A DNA stretch of 64,000 bases from Mesostigma viride (Eukaryota > Streptophyta > Mesostigmatophyceae > Mesostigmatales > Mesostigmataceae), in NCBI GenBank assembly GCA_009746045.1, contig RPFO01000199.1, forward strand, positions 884,898-948,897, read 5' to 3'. The position numbers were made by a program, and so were the translations under genes. Of this stretch, positions 44,501-56,318 are shown piece after piece; within the stretch, counting starts at the first letter, position 1, and each line of letters begins with the position of its first letter. Under the pieces are notes generated by a model. It did no database searches. It saw only the letters and a list, made by a program, of their open reading frames with translations, and was not told where the DNA came from.

Positions 44501-45538
44501 CACCAGCGCGCCCACGGTGGCCGAGACATCTTCCACTGCGTGGCCCGGCCGCGTGGGGTCCACCTTGCAAGCTGCACGCAGCGCATGGGGCAGGCCCCCC
44601 CGCGCGCCGGCATCCAGAAGCAAACGGAGCAGGGTCACCGTGTCCCTGCCCTCAGCGTGCGCGCACAGGTACTCGCTAAGGTACCTGGGCGGTCGCCGGC
44701 CACCCCACCGCGCCAGATGGGTGACCACGCCGGCCGCAACCAGCACCTTGACAAGGGCCAGCACGCGGGGGGCAAGCCGAGGGTTAAGGGGTGCGCCAGG
44801 TGTCGCCGAGTCGTGCTGCACCAAGCCCTTGTCTCCCACCATGGAAAGCAGTTGCGACATGAGCGCCGCATCTAGGTCATCGGCTTCCGGGCTATCGGGA
44901 GGTCGGGGGCAAATGTCAGCGCTGACGTCAGCGGCGCCGCCAGGGCAAAGGTAACCATCCAAGGCCTGTGCGCACACGTGGCGTAGGACGTCCCCTCGCA
45001 AGGGCGCCGCCCCCAAATCCAGCAACGCCTGCACAAAGCGTGCGGGGAGGGCTGGCTGGGTGGCCGCGAGGGCGAGGGTGCTCCCCTCACCCTCACCAGC
45101 GGCCACCGCTGCGGCATCCAAGCTCACGCCATGCTCGTGGACGAGCACGCGAACGCTCTCCAGCTGGCCAGCAGTTACGGCCGCGACGATGGCGGCGTGT
45201 GCGTTGGGCACCGGCGAGGCATCAGCAACGTGCGGTTTCATGGCGTCACCCAGGGAAGAGGGGGGCGGGCCGGCGCGCGCGTTGGCATGCAGCCGCATGG
45301 CATCCAGCAGCAGCCGCATGAGCTGCACGCGGCCCAGGGAGGCTGCCAGGGACAGCGGCGTCACGAGGTCGGGAGAGTCTCCCCGCTGCCCCCACACATC
45401 GACGTCGATGCCCGGTTGACCAAGCACAATGGTCGTCAACGGCACGCTGTTGGCGAGCACAGCAGAGTGCAGCGGGGACGATGAAATAGCACGATATGCC
45501 AGCGGGTGCGTGGGGGGGGGAAGCGGGGGCGTTGTCAT
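41591..45538 (-). CDS. Ankyrin-repeat protein, left copy (chimeric 5' end)
   Basis: Two exons, 45,538-44,341 and 42,912-41,591, joined in phase (FSG|GTGGGT donor; CTCGCAG acceptor), give about 839 residues. Ankyrin motifs include TPLSLAASLGRVQLMRLLLD, DALTLACRNGHIVAARHLLG, TPLLSAIDGDHPGIVKLLLA and RTALHHLVSFHLG. The function is unknown beyond protein-protein interaction through ankyrin repeats. Nucleotide identity with the right copy starts abruptly at about 45,478. Upstream of that the first 20 codons (MTTPPLPPPTHPLAYRAISS) come from sequence related to the hydrolase-gene repeat region, so the original N-terminal 220 residues are missing. From about residue 200 of the second exon onward the two copies diverge strongly. 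Confidence 0.8.
43490..43735 (-). repeat. 30-bp minisatellite, left arm
   Basis: Unit AAAGTGCTATCAAATGGTAT + CAAGAGGCAT, about 8 copies, with two variant units containing GTGCGCTCGAAAGG. It matches 49,965-50,325 in reverse complement. Confidence 0.9.
44112..44262 (-). repeat. 26-bp minisatellite, left arm
   Basis: Unit CTATAGCGACACCATGCTGA + CAGGCC, about six copies. It matches the longer array at 49,314-49,618 in reverse complement. Confidence 0.9.
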
Positions 45539-46735
45539 GGGCAGGGAAAGCAGCTGGGGAAAAGAAGAAAAGAAAGCGTTGTCGGGCAGGTGGGCGGGTG
45601 GACGGGTGGGCGGGTGGACGGGTGGGCGGGTGGCGGGGGGTGGGCGGGTGGGTGGGTGGGTGGGTGGGTGGGTGGGTGGGTGGACGGGTGGGTGGGTGGG
45701 TGGGTGGGTGGGTGGACGGGTGGGCGGGTGGGCGGGTGGGTGGGTGGGCGGGTGGGCGGGTGGGCGGGTGGGCGGGTGGGCGGGTGGGCGGGGGCGGGTG
45801 GGCGGGTGGGCGGGTGGGCGGGTGGGCGGGTGGGCGGGTGGGCGGGTGGGCGGGTGGGCGGGTGGGCGGGTGGGCGGGTGGGCGGGTGGGCGGGCGGGCT
45901 GGCGGGCAGGCGGGCGGGTGGGCAGCGGCCAGGTATGTGGAGCAGTGGGGGGCTAAGGAGGGTAAGGGGATGAGAGACAGTGGGGCGGGGAGAGAGATTG
46001 ATAAAGACGACAAATGTGCGTATGTGTATGGCAGCAAATGGGGTTGGATCGAAAAATTACTGCAAAGAAATACGTAAAGGCTACGATTTTGCTATTTCTT
46101 TCACTGCAGATGGGTACTTGCCTAGATAATCGTCGCTGTGGGAATTTCTAGCCAATCCGCTACATCCGCTGTGCAATAGGGCACGCCTTGCGACAACGTG
46201 TGTGGGCAGGGAGTTTGAGGGTGAGAAGTAGCAAACACGTGCATGTCTTCACAACGGAAGCGTCCTCTGCTATATATGGTCCGGGCTGCCGGGTTTACGC
46301 TCCCAAGAGCGCGAGGTGGGCGAGAGGGAGGGCGTGCCCTCTCGGAATGTGTAAACGTCACAAATAGAAAGCCCTCCTCCCCGAAACCATGTGCGAGGTC
46401 GTGGTCGTAACTACCAACGCAAAGCTCCTTTACGGAACCAAGCAAGCCCAATCAGTTTCACGCGCCCAATCAGTTTCACTTACCCTGCAGCCGCAGCATC
46501 GGGTAATCCGGGCATTGGGGTGAGCAAACTTACCAGCTCGCTGCGCAATATTCGACCAATGCGCCAGAGCCGTCCAAGGAACTTCCCGCACACTCCTGGA
46601 CGTGACCACTTCCTCACGAGCGCCTTCGAGTGCTCGGTGGAGCATCATGGCGACAAGTCGAATAACCATCTTGGTATCTAGTCATGGAGCGTTTGGTGTC
46701 GGAGAGACTCGACCTCACAGGCAGAAATTGCAATG
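45479..46735. repeat. Segmental duplication, arm 2, with (GGGT/GGGC)n core
   Basis: 45,485-45,590 resembles the 22,690-22,780 / 30,185-30,275 boundary (CACGATATGCCAGCGGGTG, GGGCAGGGAAAGCAGCT). 45,595-45,905 is a GGGT/GGGC array (GGGC changed to GGGTGGGC/GGAC variants), and 45,905-46,735 matches 31,440-32,150. It contains an exon-1-like segment of the hydrolase gene on the minus strand (MMLHRALEGAREEVVTSR) in which one extra base shifts the frame relative to the 32.0-kb exon. It is therefore a broken duplicate of the 5' part of that gene. Confidence 0.8.
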
Positions 46736-46739
46736 TCCC

Positions 46740-47406
46740 ACGTTTTTAGTGATTTTTTTTTGGTACGATGTACGACAATGCTGGAGTTGAGTTGGAGTTT
46801 ATTCCCGCGTACTGCTGGAGACGGAAGTGGTCGCCTGGTCCGGCTGGTCGGTACAGTACAGTTCTGCAATCTGCCACCGAGCGAGTACCTACTGTAATGA
46901 CTGATGAGCGCGGCCAACGACCAGCTGTTCGTGGTACTTTCAGGCAATGTTTCCCGCGCTTTTTACATCCCAACACTCCTTGGCCTGACCGGCTTGGGAT
47001 CCCACTGACCGACTGACTGACATCCCCACAGATCCCAACCTGGGCCGCAAGAATGAAAACGATCAAACGTGCTTTGGTTGGTCGCGCAAAACGGTGAACG
47101 TGAAAAAAAAATTACGACATGTGCCTGACATGTGGCAGTTTTCTGCTGCCCGGCCAAGTTCGCGGAAAAAACTGCGGTCACATGACCACAACAAGCATCG
47201 ATATTCTAGCCTGGCACGCAACGCAAACCGGGTGGGATATTATTGTGTAGGTAAAATGCGCTTGGTCACGAAGCTGATGAAAGACGAACCCAAGCTTCCT
47301 GCCGGAGCTGTTCCTAACGTGTTATCCGCCCAGGATTGCGTGGATCGCGTCGCGAATTACTGAACGCCGGTGGCTGCGCGGCATTGACGCTGCTTGCGAG
47401 CTGAAC
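46740..47406. other. Upstream region of the right ankyrin gene
   Basis: No supported gene. This single-copy spacer of the palindrome holds the presumed promoter of the plus-strand ankyrin gene. No diagnostic promoter motif was identified. Confidence 0.45.
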
Positions 47407-49718
47407 ATGGCGACCAGCGCCGCCAGCACGCCAAGTGACGGGAAGGATATTGCGATGGTTAAGATTTTTTGTGACGAGTTGATCAAATACGCATGTGTGT
47501 TATCCAAAGGATATGGTTGGGGCGGAGAAGGATCGGCTTCAATCATGACCAGCGAAAAGTCGATTATATATGACCTGCTTGAGAAGGGATCGCAGGAACC
47601 TGTGTACATTCCCATAACCCTTATTATGGCGTATGCGGGGGCATCTGTTAACGACGAGTCTCCGCAATCGGGGTTATGGCCACTGCACTTTGCCATCGAC
47701 AAGGGTTCCGAATTATGTACACAAGCTTTGCTGGCAGCCGGTGCCGACGTGAATTGCACGGTTGGCTGCCTGACCAACACAAAAAATAGGGTAAACAAGG
47801 CCCTAGAAGATCACCGACGTCGGCACAACGGCGATAAGATCACGATCGACGCAGCCAGTGATGCAGTTATGTCAATTGTCCAGAGGTGTTGGGACGCATG
47901 CCTGCAAGAGTTCCAAGTCGAAGGTGGTCTTGTACGGATTCCCAGTAAGGAGTTCTGCCCTTCCTGGCAAGGGAAACTTGGCTCTGCCTTCAGTGCCTTG
48001 CTAGAGGGAGGGAAGAACGCATCCCCTCTTCGGAGCACCCTTCGCAAGTCCGTCGTTGAAGATGTGGTGAGGCTTTGTTGCGCCAGGTGGACCCCGCTGC
48101 ACTCTGCCGTGCTCGCCAACAGCGTGCCGTTGACGACCATTGTGCTTGGTCAACCGGGCATCGACGTCGATGTGTGGGGGCAGCGGGGAGACTCTCCCGA
48201 CCTCGTGACGCCGCTGTCCCTGGCAGCCTCCCTGGGCCGCGTGCAGCTCATGCGGCTGCTGCTGGATGCCATGCGGCTGCATGCCAACGCGCGCGCCGGC
48301 CCGCCCCCCTCTTCCCTGGGTGACGCCATGAAACCGCACGTTGCTGATGCCTCGCCGGTGCCCAACGCGCACGCCGCCATCGTCGCGGCCGTAACTGCTG
48401 GCCAGCTGGAGAGTGTGCGCGTGCTCATCCACGAGCATGGCGTGAGCTTGGATGCCGCAGCGGTGGCCGCTGGTGAGGGTGAGGGGAGCACCCTCGCCCT
48501 CGCGGCCACACAGCCAGCCCTCCCCGCACGCTTTGTGCAGGCGTTGCTGGATTTGGGGGCGGTGCCCTTGCGAGGGGACGCCCTACGCCACCTGTGCGCA
48601 CAGGCCTTGGATGGTTACCTTTGCCCTGGCGGCGCCGCTGACGTCAGCGCTGACATTTGCCCCCGACCTCCCGATAGCCACGAAGCCGATGACCTAGATG
48701 CGGCGCTCATGTCGCAACTGCTTTCCATGGTGGGAGACAATGGCTTGGCGCAGCACGACGCGGCGACACCTGGCGCACCCCTTCACCCTCGGCTCGCCCC
48801 CCGCGTGCTGGCCCTTGTCAAGGTGCTGGTTGCGGCCGGCGTGGTCACCCATCTGGCACGGTGGGGTGGCCGGCGACCGCCCAGGTACCTTAGCGAGTAC
48901 CTGTGCGCGCACGCTGAGGGCAGGGACACGGTGACCCTGCTCCGTTTGCTTCTGGATGCCGGCGCGCGGGGGGGCCTGCCCCATGCGCTGCGTGCAGCTT
49001 GCAAGGTGGACCCCACGCGGCCGGGCCGCGCAGTGGAAGATGTCTCAGCCACCGTGGGCGCGCTGGTGGGGATAATGGTGGAGGCCGCAGGGGGGGACAG
49101 GGAGGCGCTGGCGCTGGAGGCGGCCGACAGCAAGCAGCACAGGGATGCCCTCACCCTCGCGTGCAGGAACGGGCACATAGTGGCGGCGCGCCACCTGTTG
49201 GGGGCGGGGTCAAACCCAAACTTCTCCGGTGGGTAACCTGACACTCCTGTCTGTTTGCCCGTGTCCGTCCCTTGTCATGTCGGTGCCCTCTCCAGCCCGG
49301 CAGATTGCCCTAGGGCCTGTCAGCATGGTGTCGCTAAAGGGCCTGTCAGCATGGTGTCGCTATAGGGCCTGTCAGCATGGTGTCGCTATAGGGCCTGTCA
49401 GCATGGTGTCGCTATAGGGCCTGTTCGCATGGTGTCGCTATAGGGCCTGTCAGCATGGTGTCGCTATAGGGCCTGTTCGCATGGTGTCGCTATAGGGCCT
49501 GTCAGCATGGTGTCGCTATAGGGCCTGTTCGCATGGTGTCGCTGTAGGGCCTGTCAGCATGGTGTCGCTATAGGGCCTGTTCGCATGGTGTCGCTATAGG
49601 GCCTGTCAGCATGGTCTTAATGTTAATGTGGCAACTGGCTTTCAAGACGGCAGCAACCACATGCTCTGTCAGCATGTTGCAGCAAGCCCACCGCCGCCAC
49701 CGCCGCCCCTCCCCCCCG

Positions 49719-49770
<52 letters not shown>

Positions 49771-52276
49771 ACACACACACACCACCATCGTCACCACCAC
49801 CACCAATGCTGCCGCCGCCACCAATCCCACTATTCCGGTAGACGTTGCTGCTACGGCTGCAGGAGTGTGATCGGTGCTGCTCGCAGCTACTTGCCACAAA
49901 AGCAGCGGCGGGTACTCTGGTGGAAAGGTTTGTCATGCCTACTGCGGTGGTACGAGAGGGAGGCGCACTTTATACCTCTTTATACCTTTCGAGCGCACAT
50001 TGTACCTCTTGATACCATTTGATAGCACTTTATGCCTCTTGATACCATTTGATAGCACTTTATGCCTCTTGATACCATTTGATAGCACTTTATGCCTCTT
50101 GATACCATTTGATAGCACTTTATGCCTCTTGATACCATTTGATAGCACTTAGTGCCTCTTGATGCCATTTGATAGCACTTTATGCCTCTTGATACCATTT
50201 GATAGCACTTTATGCCTCTTGATACCATTTGATAGCACTTAGTGCCTCTTGATACCATTTGATAGCACTTTATGCCTCTTGATACCATTTGATAGCACTT
50301 TATGCGTCTTGATGCCATTTGATAGCACCTTACACCCCTAGGAAGTCTAATCACCAATGCCAATTACCAACTATGCATGTGTCGACACCAACCACAACAC
50401 CATTAGCCATGCCAGCATCAACGTCACTAGCGTGCACTGCCTCAGCAAATACATCCTCTCCATGATGCGTGACGGTGATGACAGTAGTGGCTAGCATGAC
50501 TGTGACCTGTGGCCAGGACGGTCACCAGATTGTTACCATAACCATTAGCCCTGTTGCGATGCTGAACCCAATCATTCCTCCCGACCCATCACCTCAACTA
50601 ACAATCCCGCACAACCGCCCCCACCCTCTCACCTCCAACCAACCAATCAGACATCCCCCCCCCCCCAACCACCCCAATGTCGTCAGGCTGACATGGACAC
50701 TATGTCAGAGACAGCATCGTTCATAGGACCAAGTTCTCTGATCAGTCAAAAGGAACATGGTTGACAGTTTCTCCAAGCAACAACCTTTGATGTGTTAAAA
50801 TGAGCATATGGTAGGTTTGTTGATCCGCATACTGCACATGCATGGCGGAGTGACTCCGTTGCCCTGTTGCGTTCTGTGTGGGGTGTCGCACTCGCAGGCT
50901 CCTTCGAGACGTGCCTCAACTGGCTCGGGACCCCCCTGCTGTCGGCCATCGACGGCGACCACCCTGGCATCGTCAAGCTGCTCCTCGCCAGCGGCGCAGT
51001 GCTGGACGGGGACCTCTACTCTCACGAGGCGCGGCTGCTCCAGCTCGCGAGCAGGCATGGTGAGGGCGCCCGGGCGGTGGCCAACGCCGAGCATGGGGCG
51101 GGCCGGCCCTTCTGCTGCCACCTGTCATCGCACCCAGTCGTACGGGCGGCAGCACTACACCGGCTGGAGTGCGTGCGGGTGTTACTGGATGCGGGGGGGG
51201 ACCCAAACGCGAAGGACTGCCGCGGCGTTTATGCGATTGACGCGCTGCGTACGCCATTCGATGTGTCGACACTGTGGGGAGGGCGTAGTGGTGTTCAGCC
51301 AGAAGAGCTCCACCTCCAGACGGAGCTGATGGGCAAGTGCCTGGACTTGCTGCTGGCACACGGTGCTACGCTGGGCCTGGGCCGCTACGGCCCTGACAGC
51401 ATGCTTGACCCGCTGCTGTGGGCGAGCGTGAAGGGTGGCGACATGCGCACTCTGAAGACGCTCATCAAGCACCAAGGGAGTGAAATATTTTGCACGCACG
51501 GGGGCACGCACCACGAGACCTACCACGCGAATGTGCTCGAGTTTGCCATGCACAGCGGCCAGGGCGGCGCGCTGCAATTGCTGCTCGCTGCCCACGGTGC
51601 CGACCCCAACAAGGGCCACCCGGTCGTGAACGCGATGCTTTTCATTCAAGAGTGCGAAAGCACAATGCAGGTTGGCCGGGCCATCAAGGTCATGCTGGAG
51701 GCCGGCGCATCCGCTGATGCATGCGACGCCAGTGGCCGCACGGCACTGCACCACCTGGTGGCGTCTCTGTGGGACTTCCCTGGCTTCCCACGCATGTTCT
51801 CGGCCCAGGTGGCGACCAACGATCGGAACAACGCCCAATATGCGGATGTGGCGCGGCAGCTGTTGTTCCACAGCCGGAAGCAGGCGGAGCTGGTGCTTGA
51901 TGGCGAGGGCGAGTCGTGCTTGGAGATGTGCCGCCTTATTGTTGCCGGCCCCCTTGTGCGGGGCCGACACCAAGCACAGGCGGGGGATCCCCATCCCCGG
52001 TGGGCGCAGCAGCGCGCGGTGCAGCTGCTGCGCGTGCTTGAGGACGGGGCTGCCATCCGGCACGAGGCCAGGGAGGCCAGGTGGGCGCGGCGGGGCATCT
52101 ACCTGATGATGAGGAAGCTGTGCCGCGAGGGGCGGGCGGAGCCGCGTGAGCCCCCTGCGATAGGTCCTGCGGTCGGAGGCATTACGGATGCCAGCATGTG
52201 CGTGATGGAGTGTGTGCACTGGCTGTGCCAGGATGCGTCCCACGATGTAGCCACTCACATCATCGGCTTGCTGTAG
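47407..52276 (+). CDS. Ankyrin-repeat protein, right copy (complete)
   Basis: Exons 47,407-49,228 and 50,898-52,276, joined in phase (phase 1, TCC G|GTGGGT to CTCGCAG|GC), give 1066 residues. The N-terminal 60 residues are unique (MATSAASTPSDGKDIAMVKI). Ankyrin-type repeats follow: LWPLHFAIDKGSELCTQALL with AGADVN, TPLHSAVLANSVPLTTIVLG, TPLSLAASLGRVQLMRLLLD, the SVRVLIHEHGVSLD unit, DALTLACRNGHIVAARHLLG with AGSNPN, TPLLSAIDGDHPGIVKLLLA, LDLLLAHGA and RTALHHLVA. There is no transmembrane segment, signal peptide or attached enzymatic domain that I can see. ATG 47,407 is the first in frame and begins the coding-like composition. It is probably an intracellular scaffold protein of an expanded algal ankyrin family. 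Confidence 0.85.
49314..49618 (+). repeat. 26-bp minisatellite, right arm
   Basis: About 12 units of GGCCTGTCAGCATGGTGTCG + CTATAG. A GTTCGC variant alternates with GTCAGC in the second half, a two-unit higher-order pattern absent from the left arm. Confidence 0.92.
49965..50325 (+). repeat. 30-bp minisatellite, right arm
   Basis: About 12 units of ATGCCTCTTGATACCATTTG + ATAGCACTTT. Unit variants (AGTGCC, GATGCC) are interspersed. Confidence 0.92.
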
Positions 52277-52815
52277 CTGCCGAGTCGTTTGTGAAGTAAA
52301 CCAGACGTAACTGCTGCACATGTACACGTAGGCAAGGAAGTGCATGGAAATCCTGGCCCGGCGTTGTGCATGCGCCGGCAGTCAACGCCCAGTGCGTGAG
52401 GTCAAAACAGATTAGGTATAAGTGACGACCTGTACGTACCTAGTACACGAACGTTGAGGCCAGTACAGAGGTTGCAGTGGCGGATCTCTTGAAGTTTTGC
52501 TGAGGGAAAAGTTCGCCCCTGTGGACTTTGCCTTAAGCTAGCCCTGAATTCTTCTAATCCCTGAGAAAAATCATAATTTATGAGACAATCGCATGTACTA
52601 TGCAATATTATTGTAAAATGCAAAATCATAATGTCAATAAGCTACTCCGAAGTCAGAAGAGCATTACAGTTATCAGCTTACTCGTCATTGGAAGGCCGGG
52701 CATGCAGAGCGCTTAGATCAGATCGGCATGCATCTGGAACTCGATAAGTTATTGTCTTGAACTGGGTAAGAAATACTGCAAGGTATGCGGGCTATACCCA
52801 ATATGTGATTTCAAA
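52277..52815. other. 3' flank of the ankyrin gene, no other gene seen
   Basis: AT-rich, with short frames only. It leads into the TTCG microsatellite. Confidence 0.45.
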
Positions 52816-52823
52816 TCTCATGC

Positions 52824-53219
52824 GTTCGTTCGTTCGTTCGTTCGTTCGTTCGTTCGTTCGTTCGTTCGTTCGTTCGTTCGTTCGTTCGTTCCTTCGTTCG
52901 TTCGTTCGTTGGTTCGTTCGTTCGTTCGTTCGTTCGTTCGTTCGTTCGTTCGTTCGTTCGTTCGTTCGTTCGTTCGTTCGTTCGTTCGTTCGTTCGTTCG
53001 TTCGTTCGTTCGTTCGTTCGTTCGTTCGTTCGTTCGTTCGTTCGTTCGTTCGTTCGTTCGTTCGTTCGTTCGTTCGTTCGTTCGTTCGTTCGTTCGTTCG
53101 TTCGTTCGTTCGTTCGTTCGTTCGTTCGTTCGTTCGTTCGTTCGTTCGTTCGTTCGTTCGTTCGTTCGTTTGTTCGTTCGTTTGTTCGTTCGTTCGTTCG
53201 TTCGTTCGTTCGTTCGTTC
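52824..53219. repeat. (TTCG)n microsatellite
   Basis: About 100 near-perfect TTCG units, with a few TTTG, CTTC and GGTT variants. It is directly followed by the (ATTC)n array, one substitution away. Confidence 0.98.
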
Positions 53220-53224
53220 ATATT

Positions 53225-53672
53225 TCATTCATTCATTCATTCATTCATTCATTCATTCATTCATTCATTCATTCATTCATTCATTCATTCATTCATTCAT
53301 TCATCCATTCATTCATTCATTCATTCATTCATTCATTCATTCATTCATTCATTCATTCATTCATTCATTCATTCATTCATTCATTCATTCATTCATTCAT
53401 TCTCATTCATTCATTCATTCATTCATTCATTCATTCATTCATTCATTCATTCATTCATTCATTCATTCATTCATTCATTCATTCATTCATTCATTCATTC
53501 ATTCATTCATTCATTCATTCATTCATTCATTCATTCATTCATTCATTCATTCATTCATTCATTCATTCATTCATTCATTCATTCATTCATTCATTCATTC
53601 ATTCATTCATTCATTCATTCATTCATTCATTCATTCATTCATTCATTCATTCATTCATTCATTCATTCATTC
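53225..53672. repeat. (ATTC)n microsatellite 1
   Basis: About 110 near-perfect ATTC units. Translated frames (HSFIHSF) are artefacts. Confidence 0.98.
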
Positions 53673-53678
53673 AATACT

Positions 53679-54196
53679 AGGTGCTGAAGCTAAGGTCCAT
53701 TGGAGTGCTTTCCTACCAGAGAAACAAGTTTATTACAACATAAAGTGTGTGCAGGCTTTAACAGTTGAGCCTAGCCACGCCCTCAAAATCATTGTACAAG
53801 TCATTGTCAAGTTAGGCCAGTTCACCATGCTGGGGCCCAGCACATGCCCCCTTGGTCCAATCTTGTCCCCCAACAACAGCAGCGAGGGTGGGTGGGTGGG
53901 AGCTGCAAAAAGGCCTCCCTACTACACGTTCACCACACCACTCTAAGTACGGTGTGAAAATGGAAACAAAGCACATGTCTCAAGGCGCCGCGCCCCCCTC
54001 AATCAAGGGCGGGCACGGTTGCCAGTAGGCACTATATGTACCGGCGCACCGCCGGTCCCCTTCTCTCTAGTCCTAAGTAACAACAAGCACCTTACATGGT
54101 GTAGGTGACGTATGGTAGAGCTACGCTACAGGCGGCAGATCGGCCCCCTTTGAGCCCGCCGCAACATAACTATAAAATGAGCAGATAGCTCAAAAA
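53679..54196. repeat. Tandem unit with internal deletion
   Basis: Block A (53,679-53,875, starting GGTGCTGAAGCTAAGGTCCA) is directly joined to block B (53,900-54,196, ending GCAGATAGCTCAAAAAA). The next unit holds the same A and B blocks separated by 1.2 kb, so this copy appears to be a deletion derivative. The join carries AGCAGCGAGGGTGGGTGGGA. Confidence 0.8.
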
Positions 54197-55939
54197 ATAG
54201 GTGCTGAAGCTAAGGTCCATCATTGGAGTGCCTTCCTATACCAGAGAAACAAGTTTATTACAATAAGTGTGTGCAGGCTTTAACCGAGTTGAGCCCAGCT
54301 AGCCCGACACCCTCAAAATCATTGTACAAGTCGAATTGTCAAGTTAGGCCAGTTCACCATGCTGGGGCCCAGCGCATGCCCCCGGCCTTGGTCCAATCTT
54401 GTCCCACATCACCATCTCTGGCCACCCAGGCCGTTTCCAGCCCTGGTGGTAGGAACGCAACCACTTGGAATGCTGGGCTCTTGTTGGCACGATGATGCCC
54501 CCCTTCCCGCCCCCGTGTGGCCGCTACGGTCTCCCGGCGGACGCAGGGCGGAGCCACATGCGTTCCCCTTCTTAGAGGGGCGCATCCCAGTGCTGCCGCT
54601 TTAGGACTTATGCCACCTGGGAACGTCTCCAGCTCACCCAACCACCATCACCAGCCCACCGGCAAAGCCGCTGGGATTTCCCGAGGGTGGAGCCACTGCC
54701 ACTGGCTCGATTACCCCCCATCGTGGTGATAATGATGGCTGCGGACCTCCTAGCGCCAAGGCTCACCATCGCCATGGTGTCACAAGCCTTGGCGCAGCCG
54801 CAGCCGAGTGGAGCTTTATTATGGTATATAATGCATTTTCTTAAAACAAAGCCGGACCGCACTGCCGGGTTCCACACACACACACACACACTCGAGGGGG
54901 GCGCGTGAAAACGGCAAAGGCAAAGCGGAGCCCGCCCACGCGGGGGGAATTTTTTTTTTCCAGCCGGCGTGCCAGGCGCTGTAGAGTTTCTTAACCAGAT
55001 TTTTGTAAGTGCGCATGAATACCCACGGTTTACCGCTGCTTCCCACCTCTTCCTTATCGCCAAGGGCAGAAGGGGCCTGCTCGCCGGAGCGCCGAGAGGG
55101 TACAGGGCGCCTGCCGACCTCCCGGCCATGCATGCCGACAGGACCCCCCCGACCCACGGCAGCCGCTGCAGTTGGTGCACCCTCCTCCGCCTCTGGTTTC
55201 TTTTGACCCCCATCTTTATGAAAAACGCCCTGCTTCCCCCGTGCTCGCCGCTACAGGGATAAAAAATCCCCGGCGGACACTTTACCCGAGGGCAAATCTA
55301 GTGCGCTTCCTTCAGGGCTCGTCACCTCGCACTGTCCTTTCGCAGGGCTCTCCGCCAAAACCCGCCTTCTCTAAAAACCGCCTTCCCTCTTCATTGACTT
55401 TCGAAATTCAAGTCACTACGGGCTCCCAACTGGAGCCCGGCCGGCGCCCCCCAGCGCCATGGGGGAACACCGTAGGACCAGCACTTCAACCCTTCACCAA
55501 TATTTCGAAACGCAGCGGGTCACCTCTCCGTAACACGCGGAGGCTCGCAGCGTCGACTTACTTTGGGCGTAGCAGCCATAGTGGCCGCAAAGCGGCCCCC
55601 CCAGCGGCCAGCCCACCTTTCCTCACATTGGAAAGGATTGGCGAGCTGCAAAAAGGCCTCCCTACGTTCACCACACTACTCGATCTAAGTACGGTGTGAA
55701 AAATGGAAAACAAAGCACATGTGTCAAGGCGCCGCGCCTCCCTCAATCAAGGGCGGGCACGGTTGCCAGTAGGCACTAGTACCGGCGCACCGCCGGTCCC
55801 CTTCTCTCTAGTCCTAATAAGTAACAACAAGCACCTTACATGGTGTAGGTGACGTACGGTAGAGCTACGCTACAGGCGGCAGAATGGCCCCCTTTGAGCC
55901 CGCCGCAACATAACTATATAAAATGTGCAGATAGCTCAA
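54197..55939. repeat. Tandem unit, longer copy, possible mobile element
   Basis: Block A' (54,197-54,411), a 1.2-kb middle part (54,411-55,640) and block B' (55,641-55,939). The middle has open frames on both strands but no domain I recognise. The unit lies between two (ATTC)n arrays. No inverted termini were found, so the element type is unknown. Confidence 0.6.
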
Positions 55940-55941
55940 AA

Positions 55942-56318
55942 ATTCATTCATTCATTCATTCATTCATTCATTCATTCATTCATTCATTCATTCATTCATT
56001 CATTCATTCATTCATTCATTCATTCATTCATTCATTCATTCATTCATTCATTCATTCATTCATTCATTCATTCATTGATTCATTCATTCATTCATTCATT
56101 CATTCATTCATTCATTCATTCATTCATTCATTCATTCATTCATTCATTCATTCATTCATTCATTCATTCATTCATTCATTCATTCATTCATTCATTCATT
56201 CATTCATTCATTCATTCATTCATTCATTCATTCATTCATTCATTCATTCATTCATTCATTCATTCATTCATTCATTCATTCATTCATTCATTCATTCATT
56301 CATTCATTCATTCATTCA
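55942..56318. repeat. (ATTC)n microsatellite 2
   Basis: About 94 ATTC units directly after the AGATAGCTCAAAA end of block B', mirroring the position of array 1 before block A. Confidence 0.98.

Larger units (their letters stand above)
49229..50897 (+). other. Minisatellite-bearing intron of the right ankyrin gene
   Basis: A 1669-bp intron with GTGGGT donor and CTCGCAG acceptor. It contains the 26-bp array (49,314-49,618), a poly-C run with CA repeats (49,708-49,790) and the 30-bp array (49,965-50,325). Confidence 0.85.

Noticed and set aside
44325-44954. Plus-strand frames opposite the ankyrin exons (also at 48.0-49.2 kb minus)
   Set aside because: Shadow frames of GC-rich ankyrin coding sequence; Ser/Pro/Arg-rich composition without motifs.
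49314-50325. CRISPR-like array (26- and 30-bp repeats)
   Set aside because: Units are directly adjacent with no unique spacers, lie in a spliced intron of a eukaryotic gene, and no cas gene is near; these are minisatellites.
52757-53946. Arg/Phe/Val and His/Ser/Phe/Ile repeat proteins
   Set aside because: Artefacts of TTCG and ATTC microsatellites.
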